Origin: Dromaius novaehollandiae
Taxonomy: Eukaryota > Chordata > Aves > Casuariiformes > Dromaiidae
Direction: 5' to 3'
DNA length: 64,000 nt
Assembly: GCF_036370855.1 (NCBI RefSeq)
Contig: NC_088098.1
Span: forward strand, 201,855,336-201,919,335
Positions within the stretch are counted from its first letter, which is position 1, and each line of letters starts with the position of its first letter. Made by a program: the position numbers and the translations under genes. A model generated the notes under the pieces. The model saw only the letters and a list, made by a program, of their open reading frames with translations, searched no databases and had not been told where the DNA came from. Shown piece after piece: positions 25,201 to 36,150 of the stretch.

Positions 25201-28200
25201 GACTAAAGTAGTAGAGTTCTTGAGCTGCTGCATGAATGGGATGCGTTTGCTTGAGATGATGACTGCTGAGATGTGGGTGGCCCACATCAGAATTGCAGTC
25301 TGTAGCACCACTTCACTTTTGTTAGAACAGAAGAGTTGCAGTAACATTTGAATCTTTTCTCCTTTGACCTTACAGGTTATCCAGAAGCTTTGTATTTGTT
25401 AGCTCTAGCATTTTTCTCATTCAATACAAGAATTGGAATGTGTTCCTTAACAAGTGCATTATATGCCTCTTTATTTGTACACTCTCAGCAGTGGTTTGAT
25501 AGCTAAGTTCATCTTTGCAGATTTCTGTTCCAGAAAGATCCCAACTAAATTCAAGATTAGTTGCCTGGGAGACCAACTAATCCAATTTTAAATCCATTGC
25601 AGTACAGGCTAGTTGCTTGCCACCTAGTATACGGCTCACTTTTTTCTACAGAGGACCTGGTTTCAGATGTTTCCTGATCTTACACTTGCTTTTTCCAAGT
25701 AGTAGGGAAGTAGATGTGTTAATCACATCTCAGGTTTCAGCTACTTGTTTGGGTTTTTTTGGCTTGTCACTAAAGAAGGTGATAATAGTTTTTCTCCTTC
25801 TGCTGTATTTTGTGTGTTTATGATTTTAATGGACATCTTCAGCCATATTATCATTTTCACTTTTAAAAGTTCGAACGAACATTTTTAGTGCTGGTACCAT
25901 TGCAGTCAATGAGAGTGGCAGCTTGGAAAAAAAAACTTCTTTAGCACATTAGCTAGACTAACTAACTAGATAATCAGTATTTCTTGTTACTAACTAATGT
26001 CTAAAAATGTGAATAAGATCTCTGTTCCATTGCCTGTACAGTGTAGATGCACCGATAGCTCCTGTCTTGAAGAACTTACTGTCAATAGGTAAAGCAAAAA
26101 TGCAGCACAGTGGTTTGGTTAAGGTGAATTTTAGATCAGTGGGAGAGCTGAGGTGAAGGTAAAGATTGCTACAGCTCCATAGTACTCTCCATCCACTCTG
26201 CATTTCTGCCTTTTCTGTAGGTAAGTGTAGAATTACCCAGTTTTGGGTATTTCCTCCTTTTCTCTTATTCTCTGTAAACCATTCCAGGTCATTCAAATAT
26301 GTTGCTGGGAAGGAGAAGAAAGCTCATGAAAATCAGCCTAACCTGCAGGAGCATCTCTGTGATGTGTTGACTCTGCTAGGTTGTTGTCTCCACCCCTCAC
26401 CCCCACCCCCCTGGCATTTTGAGAAGAGGAGCATCAGATCTTCAGTGCCAAGAGCTGTCTCATTGTTCACTGATTCATTTGTCAGCAGTGACTCTGACTA
26501 GTGGAGCACATTTGCAACCTATGAGCTGACTTGTCAATGCATAAAATGCTGGCTGCTTACATTGACAGGAGATAAGCAGTAAGTGCCCAAATTCCCAGCA
26601 CAAAGCAAGTTTGCATTCATGGTGACTCCAGCTGGGACTGGGGATCCTGAAAAAGGATGTACAAACACAGTGTACAGACAAAGGGTGCTTTGAAATCCCT
26701 AGCCTGACTTGAAATCATTTTGTTTTATCTGCTAGCACGAAGCACACAACAGACACTAACAATTTATATGACGTAACACCTACAAACAATGATCCTGCCA
26801 GATTTACCAGTTAAACAATATCTAAGGAAGTATTGTAACCATTTCTCCTGTATATTGGCCACAAATGAGCTTTCTACCACTGCTAGCTGCAAGGTCATTT
26901 CTACGGTCTATATTTAGAGGACTGGGAGATTCTGCTGCTTCTAAAAGCCAGGCTTGGTATATGATCTAGTAACACTGGGCATGTTGCCTGCCTTCTCGGG
27001 AAATATGTCCTTTGAAATCCTAATTCTTTTTGGATTCTGCTTAGGTTTATTGTATTAGATGCAAACAAACAACTGCTTTATACTTCTGTTTGTGTATCCT
27101 CAAGCTCTTTACACGGTATCTAAGAGTGATGGAGGAGTTTTGGTTGCATCACCCCCCTCCTGGCAGGAAGTTTCAGTGCCACCAAATGCAGTAACAACAA
27201 TAAGACATAATAATAAAGGTGAACATCTGCAGGGTGGAACTGTCTAGGGTGAAAGATCAGGCGTCAATAGATGAAACCATCAACACAAGTCACTAATTGC
27301 TTCTGATCAGTGGCGATGTGCTGCACATCACTGCTACTTTTGCAGAGCTCTTCTGCAGAATGATGCTGAAGTGAAATGACTCTGCAAGATAAGACTGGAG
27401 GAAAAAGGTCAAAGGAATGCAAATTGTATGAAAATGCCTGATTTGGACATGATGTAGCCTAATAAGCACTGAGCTAGGATTTTATAGATTATGCTCTATG
27501 CTCAGCTCCGTTTGCAGTGTGCCACAGATGAAGTGAATCACTTCATCTCTACTTGCTTCTCCATCTCCCCCTTGGCGTTGAGGTTTCTCCAGCTGGGGGG
27601 GGCTCAGGCACAGCCCTGCTCATGCCCAGGGTGCACAGTGCTTTGCTGTTTCCTCGGAGGGAGCAGAACTGCCATCCTGGTGGAAAGCCGGCTTCTCCTG
27701 TGCTGTGCATCCCTCTCACTGTCACTTACTGCTCATTCATATGCACAGAGCTCTGCTCTGTGCTCTGCTTCTTGGCCCTTCCCACCTTTAAAGGAAGGCC
27801 CAGTTCCCTGTGGTCATTCCAAGGGAAAATGCTAGCAAGGGCAGTCTGCATTAATAGTTGGCATCTGCAGTCAGTCTCCACTGCGTGTACAAGCAGGCCG
27901 GTGCCTCCCTCTTCCTCCTCCAGCAGGCTCTGGCCGCAGCGCTGAGGATGCAGTACTCACACCTGCTGCCTTTGGAGACCGCGATGAGGCATCTCTCCTG
28001 CCTCACTGCACTGCCACAGACCTGGATGAATGCTGATCTTTGTCTGCATGACAGGGCTAGTGCAGCCTGCTTTATCCAGACCTTCCTATACAGCAAGGTC
28101 AACAGAAAAATCCCTGCCATCAATCAGATGTCAAGGCCTCCATATCAAAGATGAAGACGTGGAGCAGGCAATATATTCTGTTATCCTCTGCTTGTAGTTT

Positions 28201-28430
28201 ACAGCTTTGCCCCTGAGTTGCAAGTATTTTACTAGCCATTAACCTGACCACAGATTGTAAAATCATCTACTTATGCAGCTACTGTATCAGCTCAGTCTTT
28301 AATTTGTCTTGGTAAACAAACACGTTCATCTTGTTTTAAATTAAAAATTTGGCTCATAAAAAGTTAACTGCATGGATATAACAAACTCTAACAAGGAATG
28401 TGTCTCAGGGGCCTGTCATATTCTGTCTGC
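19293..28430. other. Gene-poor interval between two CR1 elements
   Basis: Mostly unique AT-leaning sequence. Longer frames (22140-22544 plus, 20317-20658 minus, 27491-27945 plus) lack known motifs and occur where GC rises locally. I saw no tRNA or clear repeat apart from short C-rich (26393-26412) and CT-rich (24998-25017) tracts. Confidence 0.5.
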
Positions 28431-28439
28431 AACAAGAAG

Positions 28440-28720
28440 GATAAACAGTATTTATAAAGAGCACATGCATTAAATGGAGTAAGCACTGGCTAACCAGCAG
28501 GCTACAAAAGGTAGCAGTGAATGGGAAATGGTCATGGAGTGGGGCTGTGCCTAATGGGATTCTCCATGGATCAGTGCTACGCCAGATGCTCTGCAACATT
28601 TTTGTCTGTGTTCTGGGAGAAAATCTAAAATCAGTGCTAATAAGTTGCAGATGAGACTGGCACCACAGTAAGTAGTGAGAAGAGCCGGGCAGCCATTAAG
28701 AGCAGTCTGGATCATTTGGG
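28440..28720 (+). mobile_element. CR1 reverse-transcriptase fragment with a broken active site
   Basis: One open frame from 28487 reads WLTSRLQKVAVNGKW and, from 28565, HGSVLRQMLCNIFV. These match the conserved CR1 reverse-transcriptase blocks upstream of the catalytic FADD motif (family form: PQGSVLGP followed by FN-F). At about 28640-28654, where the FADD block should lie, the frame is shifted by one base and runs into a TGA at 28652. The copy is therefore inactive. Upstream sequence to about 28440 also resembles CR1 but is more diverged. It is in the same orientation as the 3' fragment at 29640-30200 and probably the same insertion. Confidence 0.8.
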
Positions 28721-29088
28721 CCTGTTCAGAAAAGATCATTTTCCCTCGCTCCTGGGCAGGAGCAGCCTTTGAGGCTGGCTGTCAGGCCAAAGCACTGTCA
28801 GTCTGCATTTCTGCCTTAGCTGCATGTGCTTGGAGCCTGCTGACCTGGAGCAATACCTGGCTGGTATTTGCCACGTAGGGAATTTTATGCATCTCCTGGA
28901 GCATGTTGAAGAGCAATGTCATATCAACACTGTCAAGCAGGCAAGATGGCCTGGGGTCTTTCGTACACCAGACCTCAAGATGCCACCTGGAAGAAACCTT
29001 TTTTAAGCTGTTGTAGGAGCGGAGAGGATTTGCAGGCAGCCTGCGTTTAATCCCAGTTCAGGTTGTCCATGAAGGAAATATGGAAGGT

Positions 29089-29119
<31 letters not shown>

Positions 29120-29639
29120 GGCTGGTGTTTTGGAGTATTTCTACAGTTAGACAGCTGAACAGGGCCAAGACTTTCACACCAAACCACAAGGTGGGGAACT
29201 GCAGCCAAGGAAGCAGACACTCAGAAAAGGACTAAGGCCCCACAGGGACCCGCTGTCAGTCCCCTCTGTGACACTGAGAAATATGTTTTCCCTGCATGCA
29301 TCAAGAGAGGACTAACAAGTTAGCACGGGCAGATGATTTTATTGCTAAATGCATGGCATTGGGAAGACCACATTGAAGAACTAGGTAGAGTTCAGAGGAG
29401 TTCAGCTGAATAAAGGTGGATATCTGAGCTGGGGCACTCCTGAATGTGGGCATCTGAGCTAGGCACTCCTGGCTTTCGTTTAGTCAGTAGAAGTGCTTTT
29501 AGGAACTGACACATTGTTCCCCAATGCAGGCTATGAAGTAGATCAAAATGGACTCTGGAAGTGTCCGTTTCTCCCACTGGCTATGGGGAGCCCAGGGCCA
29601 CACATGCAGAGACTGCACTGTAGATGTGTCAGGTAGATC
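28721..29639. other. Unresolved sequence between the CR1 segments
   Basis: It sits between a CR1 reverse-transcriptase fragment and a CR1 tail in the same orientation, so it may be diverged CR1 sequence or a later insertion. It contains the GT/G tract and an imperfect 30-bp direct repeat at about 29424-29474 (tctgagct-ggcactcct appears twice). I could not recognise a coding frame. Confidence 0.4.
29087..29121. repeat. (GT)8 followed by G19
   Basis: Eight GT dinucleotides (29087-29102) run directly into 19 G (29103-29121). It is a simple-sequence tract between two CR1 segments. A run of this length is prone to length error in sequencing, so the exact count should be treated with care. Confidence 0.95.
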
Positions 29640-30200
29640 CCATCCAGGCTGTGCATATTTTTTAAAGGATGTTGAAAGACTGGTGAATATACAGAAACGA
29701 CAAATGATGATAACGGCAAATGATGCAACGGTTAAAGGAAATGATGAATGGTAGGAGCCTTAGAGAGTTAAGTTTGTTCAGACTGTCAGAAATAAAACTG
29801 AAGCATCATTTGATTGTGACCCCTAAAGCCTTGGCAAGAAGAAAATATCAGTTAGCAAATGGCTCATTAAGCTCAGGGCAGAGGAAGGTATAATGAGATC
29901 CAGTGGCTGGATGCTGAAGACAGAAAATTTAAGTGAGGCAAAAAAGCGCACTAATTCTAACGTGGCATTACTAACTATTGCAACAGGCTGTTGGGGAAGG
30001 AGCAGGCTCTCCACCTTCCGATATTTCCCAACAACAGGACGACACCTTTCTAGAAGACACTCTTCAATTCTGGTCCAAAACAAATTGCTGGGCTCAAGAA
30101 GGAATGCCAGAGTGTAATGTAATAGCTGTTATATGTGATGTTAGATGAGGGAATCTGCTGTTCCCCAAGGGACTTAATCTCTATGAACCAATGAGTGAAA
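29640..30200 (+). mobile_element. CR1 LINE 3' end fragment
   Basis: The order of blocks follows the CR1 tail: ttgaaagactggtgaatatac, then tatttttt-rich and tgatgat text near 29700, gttaagtttgttcagactgt (29767-29788), atgagatccagtggctgg (29892-29909) and gcattactaactattgcaac (29964-29983). It then runs to an eroded end, aatctctatgaaccaatgag (30177-30196), which corresponds to the CR1 terminal tctatga repeats. The copy is strongly diverged, of the older type shared with turtles and crocodilians. Confidence 0.7.
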
Positions 30201-32349
30201 GGATTAGGAACCCATTTGCTCTTGCAGCAGTCATTGATCATTTTTTGAAACTCTCCAATTCATCATCCAGCAGATGGGCATGCAAAACGGCTAGTTAGGT
30301 ACACAGTCGATCATTGGGAAAATTTGTCCTTGTTCATGAAGTCACACTAATTGAGCCCATTTTATTTTTAATTAAAGCTTCAGTGCTCTTAAAAACAGAA
30401 AACCATTCTGGGGAAAGTTGCACCTGAGTGGGTGGTACATCCCTTCCGCGGAATCTCCTGGGATCCAAAACAAGAACTCCCAGATCTAATTTAGGAATTC
30501 CTTGATCTTCTTTATGAAAGAAGTCAGTGAAGGAGAAGAAGAATAAACTCCTGGAGCATAACTGATTCTTTATTTGGGAGAAGCTTTTACTCTCTATAAA
30601 ACCTAATGTTTAGCTCTTTGGCTCTCCTGATGCCCCAGTTTCTTTGTGCAGAGCAGGGGATGCTGCCACTTGTCTATTAGAGATACAGTGAACCTTGTTT
30701 TATGAACACATTAAAAGGGCAGTGGTTTCCCTACCAGAGTTCTAGAAGTACAAAATCTAGTTATTAAATTAAATCAGCCCCACTAAGGTGGGGATAGGCA
30801 GACCAGGGTAGTTTTTCAAAAAGAACCTGCAATTTCCCTGTCCAAATAACTGTCAGGTGCAAATTATGCGTTTTATAGACACTCAGCCAACAAATACCTA
30901 CTCATACAAATAAATGGTTTGAATAGGAGATGCAGAAAATAGGACAATCTAACCAAAGTTACACTGAAGTCAGGGTCATCATACCATATTTCAGGTTAAG
31001 ATATAAAGCATATATTCTCCAGGGAGGGAATACTACCCAGTGGGTAGAAATGTTGTTTTTAGCATGCAGTCAATGCAGGTGATGTCAGCGTACCACAAGC
31101 CTAAATCTTCCATTTGTAATGTGTTTCCTAACCCTGCTTGCTTTTCTCTGTCCATGTTATTCTCTGTGCAGAGCTCTTTCCCAGACAAATGCAGAACTTC
31201 TTGTCCATAGGCTGTGCAGGAAGGTAGGCAGGGAGTCACGGAAAGGACGTGGGAGCACTATGAGCATTTGAGACACTATGCTTGCATTCTCAGCTTCACC
31301 CCAGCATTAACCCACACCACAGTCAGGGAAATTAGTTTCAGCTTTATGCCAGTTATTTCTCTGTAGAGCTAGTGTTATTGTTAGACTAAACCAAGATAAG
31401 GACTCCAGTTAACTGCGCAAAAAAGAGAAACCCATGCATTCTGACATTCACTTGATGCTTGCCTTAGTTTTCCCACCTACAAAATTTTTGCAACAAGTGT
31501 AACAAATAGCTATAGTATGTTGTAGGTCTGTAATGAACAAATTATTCTGAACTGCTCTCACATTCTCTGGAGAAAAGCCGAGCATTGTGTTTACTTTTTA
31601 AACAAAATCAGCCAAGGATTTCAGGTGACCCAAGTCACAAATTAGGAAAATAAACTGCCAATATCAAGCTGAACTAGTCTATTGGTATGGATACCAACAG
31701 GTGCTCTGTTCATCAGTTGCACAGAGAATGAATGATTTCACATGCTAATGCCATCTTTCCATCGGTGTCCTACAAATGGAGTCATGACAACATCTTGCAG
31801 TCTTGCTTGGATGCTTGAAATTGTTCAAGAATCACAGCAGAAATCTGCACTAAATCCTCATCCTTGCCACCTGAGAAGAGGGCGAGTTTTTAAAAAAGAC
31901 CCAAAACAACCTCTGAGCACAGCAGCCCCTGAAAGATGCCGTGTCTTGTTGCTGAATAATGGTATTTCCAGATGAATTCATACCAATTTGAATGAACATT
32001 TTAAGAAGACAGAAACAGTTCCTCAGTAATTACAGCTACACCAGCTTAATTTACAGACTCCTGTAAATCTGTCGACACATGGTAATAGTGGTATTTCATC
32101 ATAGTTCTGATATTACATTTCTATGGCTTTGGTACACTTGACACCTTTCATTGCTAATTTTGTCCTAAACTCCCTTCCTTTTTCAAAGACATGCAAAGGA
32201 AGAATTTTCTTTGTGGCCTAACTGTCTGGAAATGCACCCAGACAGTATATATGCAGGTGTTGTTCTCTTGGAAGAGGAAAATAATTGGATCAACAGCTTT
32301 GTATTTTCCAATAGCTTTGTATTTTAGAAAACTCTGAAGCTTCAGAAAA
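30201..32349. other. Intergenic sequence without recognised features
   Basis: AT-leaning unique sequence with short meaningless frames only. A 13-bp doublet (agctttgtatttt) lies at about 32297-32326, just before the microsatellite. Confidence 0.5.
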
Positions 32350-32403
32350 GGGAAGGGAAGGGAAGGGAAGGGAAGGGAAGGGAAGGGAAGGGAAGGGAAG
32401 GGA
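32350..32403. repeat. (GGGAA)n microsatellite
   Basis: Ten full GGGAA units plus GGGA, without interruption. The purity suggests it is young or still mutating. The evenly spaced GGG triplets could in principle form G-quadruplexes. No gene context is visible. Confidence 0.97.
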
Positions 32404-32929
32404 CCATTGTAAATTAATATGGCTCAGGAACTTAGATGGCTCATAAAATGCCAAAGCCCAGCTATACAAAGGCTATAGAGACATTTAGACTCCATTTATT
32501 ATAAAGGAGCTAGTCACTCTTAGATACCCTTGAGAATCTGGGCCTGATAGTTTGATTCAAGAAACAGAACAAAGATAAAACACAGACTTTCTTTTGCATC
32601 ACAGTTTGTTCCTGGGGGTAACCACCAGGATCATTTACTTTTGGGAGTAACAGAGAGTGGGCAGATACCTGAATACTAGGAGAGGTCTATAAGTCAATCA
32701 CATTTTCTGTTTTTGATACCCTAATTACTCAATAAATTTTAAAAATTATTAATTCCTTCAAAAGGGATAGATTAAAATCTCTAAAAATCATGCTCTAAAT
32801 ACTTTGTTTTTTCTTTTTTAACTCTACCATCACCACATAGAGTTGCTCTCCTTCTTGCAAGCAACCATCATCTTAGCAAGAGGAGTAACTCAGCAAAGCC
32901 TATGTTGCCCTGTTGTCTGTGGTGCAAGT

Positions 32930-33560
32930 GTTAATGAGCCCACAGAGTCCGCAGAGCTCTGGTGGGACCATCAGCGGTGCTGGGACTCAAACTGGCAGCA
33001 GGATTGCAGGTGAACACGGACTCTGCAGGAGGTGTGCGGGGCCTCCAGGAGTCAGGAGGAGGGGAGCTCAGCATCCAAGGCAGTTCACAGCACAGCCCCG
33101 GGGCACCCCGCAAGCGTCCCCAAACGGTGGGAGCCCCCGATGCCGAGCAGCGGCTGTGATGCGGAGCGGCTGCACGGCCCTGCTCTCTGGGCTCCAAGCA
33201 GTGCCGCGGGAGAAGGTGGGACAGTGGTGGCGAGGATTTTCCTGCGCTTGGGGTGTTCCCGCAGGCTCGTTGCCCTGGCGCTCTGCAACGTCCCCAGTTG
33301 CACGGCGGGATGAGGCTCAGGTGCTGCCCAGCTTCCTCTCCCCGCTTGCTTGGCACTGAACAGCGGGGAAAGCCAGGCAACTGTCCCACAGGGCTGCAGA
33401 GTACCCGTGCTGGGAGAGCCAGCTGTGGAGTCGTGGTGGGGGCATGTGGGCACCGTGCTGCGTTCACATGGCTTCTGCGGGAGCACAGACCTTGCACCAG
33501 CTGCGGGAGGAAGATCACCCCAGGGCAGAGATCTCCACTCATGTTCCTGGGTTGGAACAT
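32930..33560. promoter_or_regulatory. GC- and CpG-enriched island in a gene-poor region
   Basis: By eye there are about 30 CpG dinucleotides between 33001 and 33540, while the flanks have few. GC content is clearly raised. Long frames exist on both strands (148 codons plus, 221 codons minus) but are rich in Pro, Arg, Gly and Cys without motifs, as expected when stop codons are rare in GC-rich DNA. It could be the promoter or first exon of an unannotated or noncoding transcript, or a methylation-protected element. I see no clear TATA box or splice-supported ORF. Confidence 0.5.
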
Positions 33561-36005
33561 GAATACAGAAATGTCTCTGAGAGACAGTAGAGACAATGAA
33601 GAAAGAGTCGTGTATGTAAGATATTAACTACATGCTCTGAAATTTTTGAATGCAATTAAATTGTACATGGTGCTTTTCTTGGCAGTGACCAAACAGCTAC
33701 TAAAATGTTATTTGAAAGAACCTTAGGAAGATTTGATGCTCTAAACTCTTAAACCCATATACTAAAATGTATTCCCCCCCCCACACTCCCAGTATGAACA
33801 CCATACTAACCTTGATGCACCCACCACAAGCTATTTCTACCTTAGTGTTTTTGTCCAGTCCTCCAAACTATTGCAATCTGCCTATTACTTAAGTTTCATA
33901 TACTGGATTGTAAGAAGTCCTTGGTGCAGCATGCTGAATGAGTGATCAGAAGAATTTGATCTTTTTTCTTCATTTTTATGCATTACCTTTAGTGAGTCAC
34001 ACGCCCCTGTTTTTTCTGGTGTGCTTTAGGGGAGAATGAAGATAACCCACCATCAGCATATTATCAGCCTCTCACAAGGAATTACAAGTTATTGTTATTA
34101 TTCTAAACAAGATTCTCTGCTGGTGAAGATCCACTTAGAATTGTTCATGTTCCCTGTATCCTTTGGGGAGGAATCCTCTTCTCAGGTTACTAACAGCTTG
34201 ATATTTTTTCCTATGGAAAAACAATAAACGAACAAACAAGCAAAGGGCCATCATCAGCAATGCTGTTCTTATTATAAGTTCATTTGTCGGGGAAAACATA
34301 CAGATTTTCTTATGAGAATCTCTATATAAATATATATACATATAAATATACAGATTTTCATCCCTTTCAGCATGGCCATTTGCAGATCTGCACTAAACAA
34401 TGAATTTCAGTGTGGTGCTGTAAAGGTGTCAGTCAGCAGCTCTGTTGCTTCTGGGTCTAAAGGTAGCAGATTGGCTAAGAAATCTGGACACGTTCATTTT
34501 ACCAAGGGATCGTGTGCTGCTGGAGGTAATGCACATCAGATGAGATGTCACACTTTTAGAAGTGCAGAGGCGTTAAAGCAAGCCAAATTCTCTGCTGTTT
34601 ATATTCTCCTTTCCCAATCAGGGTGTCAGGAAGGGGACTGAATTTAAAAATACTGGAATGGGCTTTGTTGCATGACAGAAGCTCTTGGAGAAAAGAAAGA
34701 GGTTAGACTTTTTGCCTCATTATGTCCCAAGGAAACCTGATTATCTGTGTTTGTTGTTTAAATTAGATGTGTATCTTCAGACATAGGACTATACAGGGAT
34801 TTCAGAAAAAATAAATGCATCCAACATCACATGCTGAGAGCTGTTCTGTACAAGAGCAGGTTATAAGGAGGAAAGCAGGCAACAGCAGCCGGTTGTATTC
34901 TGCGCTGTGCAGATTTCTGAACACTTTAGAACAGTCCTGTGAAACTTTGCAAGTGTTTTAGAAATGACTGTCTCCAATTAGCATTAGTTCTTGGCTCATA
35001 TTTAAAAGCTGTTTTCAGGTCAGTGATAACTTCTTCAGTGAAAAAGAGACAGGGAAAAAATCTCTGCTGGGGAATCGGTGAGTGCTGGATAAGTTGTTTT
35101 GATTTCCTTGCAGCTGTTGGCTGTGGAAGAGGGAAGGAACAGGGAAGCCAGCAGAACAGGGGAGGAGGATTGTGACAGGATAGTGTTTTAGGTTCGACTG
35201 TGGAGACTGTGTGCTGCAGCGAGAGGATGGAGCAATGATGCAAGTGTCTAATGTGCATCTCATTTGCTCTTTGCCTTTCAATCTTTTTGCCTATCATGAT
35301 TTGACTAATCCTTTAAATATATTTTACATTCATTTCTCAAATAACCAGCAGACATATGGTGCTAATGAGAACTAGAGAGGGTTTGTTTTTTTAATGAACA
35401 AGAGCAGCTGGTAAGCAGAACGTAAAATTAAAAATGGAGGAAAAAAAAAAAGCCCAAGGGGATAGATACAGTTATTAATCACAGCAGAATTCCTCAGCTC
35501 TCCCTTCTGATGAAAAGAATTAGGTGGAGAGGGACACTGCTGACCTTGAAATAAATACATGACTGCCTGTTGCACTAGGTGAAAAATGAAATGATGTCTG
35601 ATATGCTTGACTGTGTCGAAGCTATAAATAACCAGAGAGAAGGGGTGAGCCTAGCAGACAGGGGCAGTCCCATCCAATACAGCTGACCAAGCCTCCCAGG
35701 TTGACATATGGCCCTCAAATCATGAGGGGTGAAGCCCAAGGCATACATGTGGGGGCAAACTGCTGTGGGGTAGCTGTGCCCAGACTTGTAGGCAAAACGT
35801 CTGAGAAGAAAACATTTGGAGATGGGAGAAAAATGCTCCACTATATCCGGGGGTAAATTACTACTTTCTGAGTAGTGCTGCATTTCTGGGAAGATTTGTG
35901 GCAGATGCTCACAGCTTTCTTTTAGTGAAAACCACTTCATTTTCTGCTATTTAAACATGTTGTCCTAACCAACACAAAACAATAAGAGAGTGTTCCAAGA
36001 CACAC
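33561..36005. other. Intergenic sequence without recognised genes
   Basis: It contains a C9 run at 33774-33782 and an AT-rich tract of tata-type repeats at about 34320-34353. It also holds an 89-codon ATG-initiated frame at 34372-34641 without recognisable motifs. Nothing else is supported. Confidence 0.5.
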
Positions 36006-36007
36006 TG

Positions 36008-36150
36008 ATTTAGAGGCGAGGAAGAACCATTAGGACCATCCAGTCACTTTCCTGACATGACTGTGCCAGCCTGCCTAGTAGTTGTAGCCTTAAGCCTGGA
36101 GTTTCTGCTGCACTACACCATTACTTTTTGAAGTCAAGCCTACTTCAGGT
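36008..36150 (-). mobile_element. Probable old CR1 3' end remnant (minus strand)
   Basis: Plus-strand text gaagaaccattaggaccatc followed by a cctgacatga block resembles the inverted CR1 3' end (the gggaccattatgatcatctagt-like block of sauropsid CR1). It is short and strongly eroded, so the assignment rests on one block and its spacing. Confidence 0.4.

Noticed and set aside
32931..33596. 221-codon minus-strand open frame
   Set aside because: It lies inside the GC-rich island where stop codons are rare, has low-complexity Pro/Arg/Ser/Cys composition and no motif, and overlaps several equally open frames.
34320..34353. Possible TATA box in tata-type repeats
   Set aside because: It is an AT-rich simple tract with no credible gene following it.
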